A stretch of DNA of 64,000 nucleotides from Tubiluchus corallicola (GCA_030141605.1 JAQGDQ010000457.1:75001-139000); one strand, 5' to 3'; positions 29,974 through 42,600 are shown, counted from the first letter of the stretch. Notes: generated by a model from the sequence alone, not told the origin. Numbers and translations are program-made.

Positions 29974-32900
29974 CTAACAGAATTTCCATCTATGACCACA
30001 TTCTAAACAGAGAACAAAGGTTGTCATGGGTTCATCTGCACTTCGAGTTTGCACCTGCAAATAAAAAAAACAAAATATACAAAAGAAAACATAAATACAA
30101 AGAAACTCAGCACAAACTACCACTGGCGTCATATGAAGTGTAAATCTGTTAAAATCTTAGCCCACGCTGTAGAGCAGAGGACGAAAGACGTCTTAACTCG
30201 TTCGAAACCAAATTGCTAAGGCACGTTCTCGGCATTAGCTATTCGGATCACATCATGAACGAGGTCTACAGGAGTGCGGGTCTCGTCGACACATTGGCAG
30301 ACCACATCAAACGTCGCCGTCTGGAATATCTGGGGCACGTCGCTCGAATGGCCCGCTCCCACTTACCATTCGTCTCCATGTTCGAGCCGCAACAACACGC
30401 TGCGGCACGTGGAAGCGAAGCAGAGGAGGTCAACAAAAGCATTTCTGGCATCAAATCAAGCGCGATATTGTGTCTCCTCTTGGGCTGGACCGCTACCACC
30501 AAGTTTCCGACGACCTCACAGAGCTGCCGTCGTACTGCATAGACCGGAACGAGTGGCGCGTGCCTCCACCTGGTGGGGGCAGCAAGTAAGTAAGTAGTGT
30601 AGAGCAACACAAGAACAAGGATTTCTGTATGATATAAATTGCACATTTTGTGCTTCAGACTTTACGAGAACAGCCTCTTTTACAAGATCATGAAAAACCT
30701 GGCCAAGATTCACATTCTCGCCACATTACTCTCAAATCCTGTGCTGAAGCCTTCGCTTAGATATACATTCACATTCTCCATTTAAAAGGGACTAGCAAAA
30801 ATGCTCAGCATTGTAATTTAAATACAGAAAAAGTGACGTCTCCAATAAAACAAATAAGAAAAGTCAACTGTACAGGTAAAAGATGCGTTCATCAAGGATT
30901 TACCTGAGTGTACGTGCACTTATTCTTCCTACAGCGACCACATCTAAAGAGATCGGTGGGCGTTCCTGATGTTACTGCCATCTGGTGGTCATTGATTGCC
31001 TCTTTTGTGAACTTTTGCCGTAAAGATTTTAACTCATCGCTTGCCATTTCCTGTTCAGAAAATGAAGACTTTCTAAATCACACGCAAATACCTGTAACAT
31101 AGTTGCTAATAGATACCCAACCTCCTACTTACTAAATTAGCTGCCACAGTGACTAGTTGACACAGCTGTCTAGCCCGTGTGAATTCCATACGACTAACAA
31201 TTTTTTTATACATTGTGCACCAGAATCCAGCATTCAATTGAAGGAATCTGGTGCCCTCAATTGACCTTCATTTGCCTTAATCGCCTTCAAATGACCCACA
31301 TCGGAGCGTGGGTCATTATAAAGGTTAACCCTTGGAGATGCAATATTTAACTTGTAAAGGTATCTTAACAATGTTCAGATAACAATGTAAACACCCAGAA
31401 TTAGCATGGCAAAATCCTGATCATTCACTGACCAGCCTTGGCATGGCTTAATTTTGCTTGTAAAATAAGGGAGCATGATTACTCGCCTATAAAAACCTCA
31501 CCTAAACAGTCAGAATGTCATAACTTCCCTAGTGACAAAATAAGGGAGCATGATTACTCAACTGTAAAAACCTCACCTAAACAGTCAGAATGCCATAACT
31601 TCCCTAGAAAGGGAAGCCAGGAAACTCACTACCACATAACTGGTAACAAATAGCATTAAATTTAGGAAAGAACAAATTTAGACAAATATGAACTTCATGT
31701 TGCTTCCCTTAAGTTCACGATTCCAACGTCTCAAAATTCTTAATGAGAATTTTCGAAAAGAAAAACATAATAGCCATAGAAATTAGAAAATATTAGAAAG
31801 TGTTTAAGCACAGTATTACTTAATGGCACACCTTGGATAACCAGAGCATCTTAAGGGAATACAGAACTATGGAATCAGAAAATTACAAAGTTAGTACCTC
31901 TGCAGTCATGGTGGAAAACCGCTGAGGCTCAATAACACCGTTTAATATATTTGTCTTCAGATTAGGATTTTTTGAATCTTTCAGATTAGCAACTCGACTT
32001 CGGATTCGTGCTCGATATTTCATGTCCGTGTTACGAAACTCTTGGTAGATAAAGTCCTCTATTTGTGCTGCAAGATCTTCATGTGAAGCCGCTAAACTTT
32101 CAGGCTGAGCTGCAAAATGGCAAATGCAAAAAAATTAATTACACCAATTTTCGTGTATTGGCACAAACGTTTTAAATGCCAGTCTTATTTCAAATGTCAG
32201 AGCATAAGGTGCACCTTTTTTTAAAGTTATTATCATTTTACCCAGGGGTGTATCAAGATTCCACGATGTCCAATGAGAAGAGAAAACAATTACTTGTGGT
32301 GTATTAGAACCACTATTGACCTAGTTTCCAGGTAGTCACTATTAATTACATGTATTTGCAGAGCGCTCATGTTGTGTAATACCTTGCTCCTGTTCGTTAT
32401 GTGGCACTTACATAAACTCTGTGATCAGTAACTGCCTGTTGTGTGTTATAAAATGCGTCCTTTACATGGATATGAAAATATACACATTTTCCGAGGAGAA
32501 TAAGAACTTTTTCTAAAATGTGATGCCCCTCAAAGTTTGGGCAATGGCCTATTTTGGCGTATTGGTTAATATGCCGCTGATTATACCCAGTAATTGCCTG
32601 TCAGATACATTAAAACCCACACAATAAAGTGTATGTTTATAATAAATAAAGCTGTAAACAACCCAAAGTAATGTAGCCAAGTGGTCTACTTTGCAGACTG
32701 CATATGTGTTCAAGAGTTACAGTTTTGTATTCCCACAACTGCCTAAGTCAAGGTACGTATCCTATAGGTGTAAATAACAAATAATCGTGCTAATGTAGTA
32801 TATTAATGAGTGTGTCAACATAGCGCAATCTATTATCTTTCTTCCTACCATTTCCACTAACACATCCTTCTACCCTCCCTGTGTGATCTAACCTTTCTCC

Positions 32901-35900
32901 CAGTTCTTTTTTTGTTCACTCATCCATTCTTTTTTTAACGGGTTCACATGACAGTGGGCTTATACAAGCCTTTGCTTCTCTAGCCCACTGCAGTACAATT
33001 ATTGTTTTATGATAACGATAGTGTATGAAACCTAACAATTTAATACAGTAGACGTAATAATTTTGATGTCACTGTGTGCTTAATGTCGTTATATTGTACT
33101 GAAAGTGATAATACTAATAAAAAAAAAATGTTGTTAATTGCAAAAAAAGTCGGACGAGGGTCACACATAAATCCCTATATCTCCAGCACAGTGAAATGTA
33201 CTGATGAAATGTTGAGCACATATATGTAAGTTCAGGTACAGACCTATTTTGAAGTATGCCGTTAAAGGAGGTTATATATACTACACATTAGTTATGTTTT
33301 TGCAGATATCAAAAACAAAACCCAAAAAAGAAAGAAAATCAAACAGAAACTTCTGAAATTCAAACTCTACAGCTATGAAGGTCTTGGTATTGCCGGAGCT
33401 GGGCACTCGGGGATGAGCTCCCAGTGACATACAAAGTGGCTCCAAAAGCTTGTGCAACTCTACCACCTCTGCCAGACAAACTCCTACACTTTGCCTCCGC
33501 GTGGTGACACTGGTTTTACTAAATGAGCTAAGTGTGAAAGCGAGCTATTGGTGTTACAACCGATAAAAATGCTTGCGGGATGCCCACACTGTATCTCGAC
33601 ACTAGACGGAGGAGCTGCACAAGCAGCCAACGGCTAGAGGGCGGAGGAGGTCAAGTGACCCAACGGTCATGTGTAGAGGAGTAAACCTTCCAAATCAGGA
33701 GTGGAGCTCCGAAAGCGGACCAGTGCAGCATACTCACTGACTCCGGCAGCTCCTGCAGTTATTTTGGTGCCAAACGTATTGTTCTGCTTTCCTTTGGACT
33801 ACACCTGGGAGGAAGAGAGGGGGTTCCTGATGTCTGGGCAACTCAGGATCTCCATATACCTTGCCCAGGTGTGCGCCTTGGAGAGGCCACTCCAGTGGTT
33901 CAAGGATCACACTGCTCAGTCACAGTCGACGCAGCAGCTCTATCAATTTGATCAATAACTGACTCTCTTGGCGCTCAATCCATTGTCTTTCGAGACAGAA
34001 GGATGCCAACAACAACAACAACAACAACAGCTACGAAAGCATACTTTCAAAATATCAAGTGATACCTACGTTCAGTTTTTAATGCATTTTCCAGCATCTC
34101 TCTGCATTTTAACCGCAGGGAATCTCCGGTTGATAACGACAAGCCTTCACTTAAACTAGCAGTTGTTGTCTGACCCGATTGTGGTGCATTCTGGGAAGTG
34201 TTTTGACTGCTGTCCCGACTGTCTCCGTCTTCGGCTTCTTTTGCCAACGAAACCAAAGAAGCGGTTGAAGCAGAATTTGGTAATGAGTAGTTTGCTGGTT
34301 GTTGTGCTGCATTTCCTACAATAGGCAAAAGCACCCTGGTTATTAGTACGTGCAGGCACTGGCTATGTAACAATGAAAAAAGCATTTGCTGACAAGAAAC
34401 AAGAAAGTACGGTATAAGTAAGGCAAACAAAACAACATTGTACTGACCCCAATGAGCTAGACATTAGACAGGAGTGACTAAGAAAAATGGCCGACAAGCA
34501 ATGGAACATGCATGGTACATCTTACCTGCTGAAAGTAATCTCTTCCACTGTTTAATGAGGGCTTTTGCTAACGTGCATACATCATCTTCTGAGCTTGCTT
34601 TCCTGACAGAATTCACTGCCATACCTATTCTTGTTTTCTGTAAAATTTAAAACACCAATACAAAGTTTCAGCTCAGCTTTAGGTTAATAACAAACAGTCA
34701 TAACTTATTCTTACATAACATGGGGCATAAGTTATATATACAGTGTTCCCTCACTTATCGCGGATGTTCCGTTCCAGGCCCACCCGCGATAAGTGAATTT
34801 CCACAAAGTAGGGACGCTATACATATTTTAGTAGTTATACATTATTTCAAGTCTTTATAAACCCTCCCCACACTCTTATACATAATCTTTTCCCATTCCT
34901 TTAATAACTTTTCCCATACTGTACACGTATCTTTTAAAAACTTTACTTAAATGTTCATAAAAATGTTTTAAACTCTTAAACATAGATACGTAATTTTAAA
35001 AACTTGATACGGTGCATCACATTTATGCAAAATTCATCAAACCGTACAATACGTACTACGCATGTGCAAAAATACTTTAGACGGACTACCGTAAAAACCC
35101 ACGAAACAGCGAAAATACCGCGATAAATATTTTACATTAATATTTTTGAAAACCCGTGAAACAGCGAGTCTACGATAAACGAACCATGAAGTAGTGAGAG
35201 AACACTGTATATGACTATATAATATATTGCACATGCACAGATTTAACCCACAGTGCACCTTACAGGTAGAAGTTATAATAGAATAATATCCAGGATCCAA
35301 GTATCACATGTAGCAACACATAGCCCTTCTTAACTAAAGTTTATATCTTTACGTAACTGTAAGCTTTAAAATATACTTCTTAGCTGCAACTGAAAGTGTC
35401 GTACAGTGATTTTAATGAATTCAAGGACTACTTTTTTACTTAGCTGCAATTGAAAGTGCCGTACAGTGGTTTTAATGAATTCAAGGACTACTTTTTTACT
35501 TGGCTGCAATTGAAAGTGCCGTACAGTGCTTCTAATGAATTCAAGGACTACTTTTTTATTTAGCTGCAATTGAAAGTGCCGTACAGTGGTTTTAATGAAT
35601 TCAAGGACTACTTTTTTACTTGGCTGCAATTGAAAGTGCCGTACAGTGCTCCTAATGAATTCAAGGACTACTTTTTTATTTAGCTGCAATTGAAAGTGCC
35701 GTACAGTGCTCCTAATGAATTCAAGGACTACTTTTTTAAAGAAGCAGATGCAACATTTTTGTCTCTAATTAAAAAAATACATTATAAGATTCACATTCGA
35801 GTACAATGATATGCCTGTTAAAATTTTTACGTTAAAATAGCCTTACAATTATGAAGTCAAATTTCGCACTTACTGTTTCAACTAAATAAGCAACCTTTCT

Positions 35901-37443
35901 GCAGCATTCGTAACTGATAAGACCTAACTGCCCATGTTAAACTGCCTTCGGACCTTCAGGCTGCAGGTATAGTTACTTCACAATAGCACTGCTAATTGCA
36001 AATAAAAAAATTGTCTAGCTACTTTATATGCAAAAGAAAAAACCTGTAGGATTTCTAGTGTAATTGGTAATCCTTGCAAAGCCTTCAGCAAATCCAAGGT
36101 GCCATCCTAAAAAACCCAGAACAACATTTCATCAAATTAGTCATCTAATATACAAATAGTATATAGGCCAAATTTACGCAAATTTATAATGTAGGTCCCA
36201 TTCTAGTTATAAAAGATAACTAACCAATTGTAAAAAAAGGGTTTTGTAGCCTTGTTGTACTTAATTAGGGTTACCATATTGTCTGAGTTGAAAAAGAGGA
36301 CACTTTTTCGCATACTTGTAAGTAGGCAAAAATGACCAGTCTAGGGTCTATTAAAACAATGTGTGCATCGCTTACTTTTGTTCAGTTAATATGTACACAA
36401 AGTTTTTACAAGGGTTGCATTTTGAGATGTTAGCAACATCTTGTACTGAAAATTAACGAGCTTTTCTTTGTCTCGTACTGTCGTACGCCTCTGCAGTTGG
36501 GAACGCCCGTACATACTTACCGATTGAGGCAAAACCCGGACAAACTGCCGGTTTTTTTGAAAACCCGTCCGGACAGAGGCCCAAAAAGAGGACGTGTCCG
36601 GGGAAACCCAGACGTATGGTAACCCTTTACTTAAACCAATAAGCCTCTTCTTTTGGTCAAATCTCAGCTTCAATAGAGAAGAAAAAAAGAGGAAAAAGGA
36701 AAGACTGACGTAGTTAGTAGACGACCAGTGCTGTCTAGCCTAGTGTTTCCAATAAATGTGATGTGCAATAAATAATAATTAAAGATGAACAAAAGTAAAC
36801 AGTACAGGCAAAGATGGAGAAGTTAAATTTTGAGGAATAATAGAATTCTAAGATTTGAGATCAATTTGGTCCAATCTTTCCCAAGTCGCCTTAGGTCGAC
36901 TTTCTCTGTAGCCTATTTACTAGCCTTTTCCATGTCACAAATCTACTTTGGATCAGAAGACGATCCAGGTCAACCAAAAAATGAACCTTTTCAAGTCGCC
37001 CAGTTGACTTTGGGCGATCGCAGGTGCTAAAACAATGCATTACCAAAATTTCAATAGACACATGATGCAGAAAAACACAAAAGAGTTAAATTTATTACTA
37101 AGTAATATACTCGTAAGTTAGTAATAACACCAAATGGTAGGCAAACTTGTTTGAGAAGTCTGAGGTCTAACCAATACTAGGCAATACATAGTCTTTGTGA
37201 GGGTCTCTCTTCATGTTTTTAAGCTGAAGTTTTTTTAGTTATTCTACTTTATCTAATCAAATCCCACAGATAAGCATAAACATTTCAGCAACATTCTTCT
37301 ATGCGTAAAGACTATTGCCATTCATTTCCATTTGAAAAATCACAGAAAATAACTTAAAAATATTCAATCCTTACAAAAGTTTTCCTTCCCACCATTTTGT
37401 CTAGTTTTTTGCCAATTCGCATAACATCATCTTCGCACCCCAT
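29974..37443 (-). CDS. Transcription elongation factor TFIIS (TCEA type)
   Basis: Seven coding exons on the minus strand: 37443-37375, 36106-36044, 34637-34526, 34315-34070, 32109-31898, 31050-30904 and 30054-29974 (TAG at 29976-29974). They join in frame to 309 aa (human TCEA1 is 301). Residues 1-82 form domain I ([45 protein letters not shown]). Residues 83-140 are a Ser/Gln-rich linker, followed by the central domain ([33 protein letters not shown]). The C-terminal zinc ribbon has C271, C274, C299 and C302 and the catalytic hairpin [10 protein letters not shown] (D290, E291), which enters the Pol II secondary channel to stimulate RNA cleavage of stalled complexes. The start is fixed by an in-frame stop immediately before the ATG. 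Introns hold a LINE fragment, a 5S-SINE and a 60-bp satellite. No canonical poly(A) signal occurs before the downstream minisatellite. Confidence 0.97.
30150..30600 (+). pseudogene. LINE ORF2 C-terminal fragment in TFIIS intron
   Basis: Plus-strand reading gives [20 protein letters not shown], then [15 protein letters not shown], then (after a shift) [13 protein letters not shown] and a GTAAGTAAGTAG tail. This is typical of the C-terminus and 3' end of a non-LTR retrotransposon. It is antisense to TFIIS in the intron before the last exon. Confidence 0.8.
31463..31606. repeat. Two-unit tandem repeat, 74 bp
   Basis: AAAATAAGGGAGCATGATTA recurs at 31463 and 31537 with nearly identical downstream sequence. 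In a TFIIS intron. Confidence 0.8.
33574..34030 (+). mobile_element. 5S-SINE family copy 4, head missing
   Basis: Plus-strand copy that begins at the body (TGCGGGATGCCCACACTG), lacking the 5S head, and runs to GGATGCC followed by an (AAC)n tail of about 27 bp. It lies in a TFIIS intron and ends about 40 bp before the exon at 34070. 5'-truncated, as expected for LINE-dependent retrotransposition. Confidence 0.85.
34741..35207. mobile_element. TA-flanked pogo-like element
   Basis: 467 bp with ends CAGTGTTCCCTCACT / AGTGAGAGAACACTG and TA on both sides. Inverted GCGATAAGTGA motifs resemble Tigger/pogo termini. No coding capacity; the 87-codon minus frame inside is incidental. In a TFIIS intron. 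Confidence 0.8.
35381..35739. repeat. 60-bp tandem repeat, six units
   Basis: Exact 60-bp period (TAATGAATTCAAGGACTACT in every unit). Two unit subtypes alternate (GCTTCT/GCTCCT versus GGTTTT). The 107-codon minus frame across it exists because 60 is divisible by three. In a TFIIS intron. Confidence 0.92.
36266..36627. mobile_element. hAT-like miniature element
   Basis: Inverted ends TAGGGTTACCATA / TATGGTAACCCT. Flanks TACTTAAT / TACTTAAA match 7 of 8. The internal GAGGACACTTTTT / AAAAAGAGGACGTGTCC arms are a common hAT signature. In TFIIS intron 1. Confidence 0.75.
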
Positions 37444-38505
37444 TTAGCCAAATTTCAATACTAAGCAAATAAAAATAAATAATCACAAAAGAACAACTTT
37501 TTACAGCACTTATAATAAGCAAAGTGTGCTAAAATGGCGTAACAACAACTGAGACCAATGAACGTGCAGCTCGGTAGTTGGTGTCGCGGTGCGGGGCGAT
37601 ACATGTACTGTATTTCCCTGGCGGTGAATTTGTGAAAATTTTTCAATGTTTTTTCGTGAACTTGAATATAAGAATAATAAAAGTTCATGATAATTATTTT
37701 AATTATTCGCTGCGCTTAGGTAAACATACTAAGGCGTTGGAACGCCTTTGCAGGTTAGATAGTTTTTGGAAATTGTGCATAAAAAGTTAGGCTTAACCTG
37801 AGAAGTGTAGCGTGTTAGGTATACCTTGTGTTGGGCGCCGAGTAATCCACTAGCCGAAGTAGGACAATTGGCGTACATGGGCTAGCCCAAGTAGGACGTG
37901 TCGTACATGGGCTGCCCAAGTAGGGCACTAGAGACAGGTCGCGAATTGAGTTTTTAAGCTTACTGCACCGTCCGCTGCCCTTGTTTATGTAATAATAATA
38001 ACAATTAAAAACGTCATTACACGCTCAATAATTTATTATACACATCTGATAAAATAAAAGAATATAGATTTAGATATACACACCCAATATATATACACAT
38101 ACATATATACATATACTCATGCAGACGTGTATATATAACCACACACACTCATGCACATATACACATATGTACAAGAAGAAATTGTTTAATGCATCACATG
38201 TAGAAGATTGACAGCAGTGCAAATAATTGTACCTGTGTTTGTTGTTCTTCTGCCATTGCTGCTTTCTACTGCTAGTGAGCAATGCTTTATTGAATGATAA
38301 TCATAAATGGTAACGACTATCAATGAGAAAGAAAACAAGACAGTCAAGATGGTAGTTAGTAATTAAGAAAGAAGAAGAGATGATGAAAAGAAGAAAAAAG
38401 ATCTCAAGTTTATAAAGAAACAAATTTCTGGTAGCAGCTTCATTTTCATAGCTACTGTACTTTCTTGTTGGCCAAGTCATTTTTAAAGTTCATCTGTAAC
38501 TTTAT

Positions 38506-38875
38506 TGTGTTTTGTTTCTCTCGGAAGGCTCGTAGAGAAAACCAGAAAACACGCCGTCAAATAAAACTAGTTTATTAAGCGAGAATTCTACAACACAAAA
38601 GTATGAAGGAATGCGAAATGAGTACAGTAAACGTGAAAATCTGGAAAACGTTTAAGTGTATTTGAAAATGTAAGTATACAAGAGAATGTGTAAGTATACG
38701 TCTGTGCGAGATCTGCGTGTTCCCTTGTTAGCGGCCTGCTTTGCCTTATATAGCGTACCCAAGAAGCTTCCAGAAGTTTTGTACTAGAACATTCCACACG
38801 GTAAGACGATCATTCCAACGGAACATTCTACAATGTTCTATGTAATTTTAATAGATGCCACCGATCTCCTCAACA
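38506..38875 (-). mobile_element. Solo LTR-like element with heat-shock-type promoter, copy 1
   Basis: About 370 bp, matching 48336-48685. Read on the minus strand: inverted GAA/TTC blocks (region 38835-38761, for example AGAAGCTTCCAGAAG on the plus strand and GAACATTCTACAATGTTC), then TATATAAGG at 38752-38744, then AATAAA at about 38575. That order (enhancer, TATA, poly(A) signal) is that of an LTR. No clean duplication at this copy. Confidence 0.65.
38744..38835 (-). promoter_or_regulatory. Heat-shock-element cluster plus TATA box (copy 1)
   Basis: Contiguous nGAAnnTTCnnGAAn units lie just upstream (minus sense) of TATATAAGG, the arrangement of hsp70-type promoters. It points toward the TFIIS gene, which starts 1.3 kb further along on the same strand. 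Heat responsiveness is inferred from motif only. Confidence 0.55.
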
Positions 38876-39657
38876 AACTTCAGTGGGTAAAATCAGTAAC
38901 TTGCAAAGTCAGTCTGTTAGCAATGTTCTTTGTAGTTCTTGAGTTCAAGTTTTAAGTAGTCTTAAGGCTCAAAGGTATTTTTTAGGTCATTCACAACTCC
39001 AGTCTGAGTCTGAGTCCAGACTGATTTGAGTTGGATACTCTGCTTCCTAGTTTTTATCGCTTGATCTACTCTGAAGGGTTTTAAACCATAATTTGTTGGA
39101 TTTGGTTTTGCATTCCTATAAAGTACTAGCAGTTTAATAGAGCTGTGAAATGCTTCATTTAACCTACCGAGTTTGTTAATAATATGTCCAATGCTTGATC
39201 TACATGAGACTTGTTCCGCTCTTGTATTTTGCGTATATATTTATGTCTTTTGCAGCATGTTCATCTGTTCAATAATATGTTCATTGCTCACATTGCTTAG
39301 ATCTAAGTCAAACCCACCCACCCGCTTTGCTTTTTTTTGTAGATTTTTGCAGTGTGTTTTTCTGTTTGTTATTTCTTCGTTTAGTAAAATCCGGTATACT
39401 ACTGTACACATTACTTTATTTTTTCCATGTAAGTTTGTAGTTTGTATGGATTTGCATAGATTTGTATGTTTTAAAGTTCACGTAAGGTTTTGTAAAACAG
39501 CAAATGAATGTGGAGAAAAATCTTTTTATTTTGATTTTGTAGGTTATGTTTCACCATCCTTGCAAAGACTCCCCAAACTACCGTATACAATGATTTTGAG
39601 GACTTTTAAATCATAAAATCAATACAGAAACCGATGGGATAAATCAGAACACAAAAC

Positions 39658-42600
39658 ATGCAACAACTTGGAATGGAACGGAAGCATTTGCGCTCGTTTG
39701 ATCTAACGCCACCGGATTACCGGATTAATCCTCAAGCATTAACAGACGGATGTGTCGAAACAGAAATTCAGGTGTTACGTTGTGCTTTTAATTATGTAGT
39801 GCAGGGCCTTTCTCCTTTTAGGAACTTCTGTAAATAAGATTTCTGTATTCTTCAACAGTGAATTAACGATTTACTTGGCTTTGCAGCTATGTCACTGGTT
39901 TTGGCTGGGCTCTTGTCTTTCTTTTTTAGAAAGTCTGTGCCGTCACTTTCTAGTTCATTTTCGACAAAATCTGGCCTAGTACCACCACCACCAGTTTCGC
40001 ATGCAGTGGTGCCCGATCATGTGGTTACCAAGAAGAAATTGTTTGTCATCGGTGATGTCCATGGCTGCTTCGACGAGCTGAAAGAGCTGCTGCAAAAAAG
40101 TGGGGTGGAAAACAATACTTCCGTTGTTGTCATATTTGTGGGAGATTTGATTAATAAGGGACCAAAAAATCTAGACGTTGTGCAGTTCGTGATGAGCTTA
40201 GGGAAAGGTGCTTTAGCTGTGCGGGGCAATCACGACGAAGAGTCATTGCGCGAGTGGATGAAAATGACAAAAGATCCATCCTATGAGCTCCCCGAGCGTT
40301 ACCGATGGGTTGAAGAGTTGGGGCCTGATGAAGCCAACTTCTTGCTTAGCTTACCTTACACGTTACGAATTCCAGCTGCCGGAATCAGCGTAGTTCATGC
40401 TGGCTTAGTTCCAGGAAAATCAATAACTGAGAATAAACCATCTCACATAATGACCATGAGGAACTTGCTAGTGGGTGATTACTTTGGATATGATTATACG
40501 CCAACAAAGTCCATAACTGAAGGGTTGCCATGGGCGTCTTTATGGAGGGGACCAGAACACGTTTATTTTGGACATGATGCTAGAAGACGATTGCAGTTGT
40601 ATGAATTTGCTACTGGCTTAGATACCGGATGTGTCTATGGAGGAGAACTAACAGGAATTTTGCTAGACGAAAATGAAAAAACATTTTTTAGTGTCAAGTC
40701 CTTTAAAGAATATAAAGCTCCAAAACCACATAAGCAAGCATAATTTCAGTTTGTTGTTTTTTCTAATTTGCTTTTTTCTATGGGAGATGAAGCAAGCTAA
40801 CTAGTAAGTGTAGATTAGACTTCAAATGTAATGGTATTAAATGGTGTCAGCTTCTATGTCTTATCTGACCTTTTGATAGACTGTTTAGGGCTAGAAAACA
40901 CAAGCATAAAAAGATGTACATTCTTATTGTAGTTTCCTATTAAGTAATTGGTGCGATGCAGAGAATTATAAGATATAATCCGTAAGAAGTTCCTAGTAAC
41001 ATAAAAAGAACATTTTGCCAACTGTAAATAACAAACCTAAATTACATAACAGAGAATATTATTACCCCACTTTTACCCTACTCACCTAGTAGGGCAACAG
41101 CAGGTACCATTTTTAAAGTCTTAGTATGACTCAGACCTCAAAGGTGGAAAGGTCTGGTGTGAAAGTTTTTGGAAATCAGTTATTACTCAGCTTATGTAAA
41201 GCTGCCTTCACATTGTCTGTTGGCATCATGGCATGATAGCAAATATTGAAAAATGAAAACATTGAATTTCAGAAAGTTTTAGTATTTGTATTTTTCACAA
41301 AACGTGGACTGTAGTATTTGACATTTGTCATTTCATTTCCATATGTTTCACGACATTGAAAAATTATTTTTGTGCATAACAGCACAAAATGGAAGAAGGT
41401 GTGTTTTTGATGCAGTTTCTTGATGTATTTGAACTTTTCTTTGAGTTATAACATTCGTCTGGCATCTATAACACTCAAACAACAGGAAAAAATGATTCTT
41501 AAATCAATAAATTTTGCTTTAATTGACTTGTGGATGCAGATCTTTGGAACATTTTTGAATGAGAACCATGGACATTTTTTCTTACTTGTTTGATAGGTTA
41601 TGAGACAAACCTTAAGAAAAAAATTATGTTCTTTAATAATGTTGCATATTTTTGAATTTGCGTTTTGTCATACAATTTTGGTGCTTTTTGACATACTGTG
41701 GTTTTTTCAGAAGTACAGTAGACACAGATGTCTCTTATTATTTATATTGTTAATGTGTAAAATTGTCACATGTTGCATTTGATATACGATCTTAGCTTTA
41801 TGTAATTCAGCCGTGTAACACAAAGTTTAATCTTGTTTCAGTTTGCAGGCATTGTTCCAAATATTGCTATGCACTTAGATCCTACCAACAGAACAGACAT
41901 TCTAAAGTTTATTGACAAAGCAAAGGTATATTTCTATTGTAATGTAGTTTTGCTGTAAATTAACTGCTTAATCAAGCAGACAGTTTAATTGCCTAACAAG
42001 AGCCATCCAAATATAATACTTTTGCAATGTCGCTTACAAAGAAGAAGGATTGATTAGCTTTTTGCTTGCTTTACTACTTGATTCACTTAATTGCTGTCTT
42101 TAAGGTGACCTGAGGTGACCTTATCGTGGGTGACCTCGATAAGAGGGTGGCTGACCTCGATAACTTATAGTTCTTTCGCCACCCTTTCACCACTAATCAA
42201 TAATTACTTTTGCACTTTGTAATATTATTGTATGTTGTACAGATTTACAAATCTCTTAGTTATGTATTTTGCTATTTTAAAAATGGTGATAAATTAATAA
42301 ACTTACTTACTTACTTACTTACCTTAAAGAGAAATTTTTAATAAACTGATTTTTTAACTTAAAGACTGATGTTCTTGTTTTTTTTGTTGTAGAAGCAAAC
42401 TTTCTTGCCATATGAAACAACGTCGGAGCATCGAGCAGTTCTTAGCCTGAGCGCTTACAGTCTCATAATTTTGCGACGAAATCCGGCTGAGGTGACATCA
42501 TATGAATAAAATTTGTTTAAAGGAAAAGTTGTCGCTTTTACTTGAGCTAATTTAAACAAATGATAAAAATACTAGCGGCATCTCGTGGTTACTTACCGTT

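Larger units (their letters stand above)
37444..39657. other. Divergent intergenic region between TFIIS and CCM2
   Basis: Should hold both promoters. It contains a short direct repeat (GTACATGGGCT near 37875 and 37902), a TA/CA-rich microsatellite around 38070-38165 and the solo LTR at 38506. The 147-codon frame at 39173-39616 shows no family features. Any CCM2 5' non-coding exon was not located. Confidence 0.55.

Noticed and set aside
35381-35739. CRISPR array
   Set aside because: Units are contiguous tandem repeats without unique spacers, in an animal genome. The same applies to the 34-bp and 84-bp arrays.
39173-39616. 147-codon hydrophobic frame upstream of CCM2, as a first CCM2 exon or separate gene
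   Set aside because: Composition is that of AT-rich non-coding DNA (Phe/Cys/Ile rich), there is no family resemblance, and an in-frame stop separates it from the CCM2 ATG.
39658-40743. CCM2-phosphatase fusion protein by splicing 39771 to 39887
   Set aside because: The junction puts the phosphatase out of frame. Only a bicistronic or 5'-UTR arrangement would work.
39889-40743. Bacterial contamination as the source of the phosphatase
   Set aside because: It lies between two verified CCM2 exons, its base composition resembles the flanks, and it has a eukaryote-like leader. Assembly chimerism cannot be fully excluded without reads.
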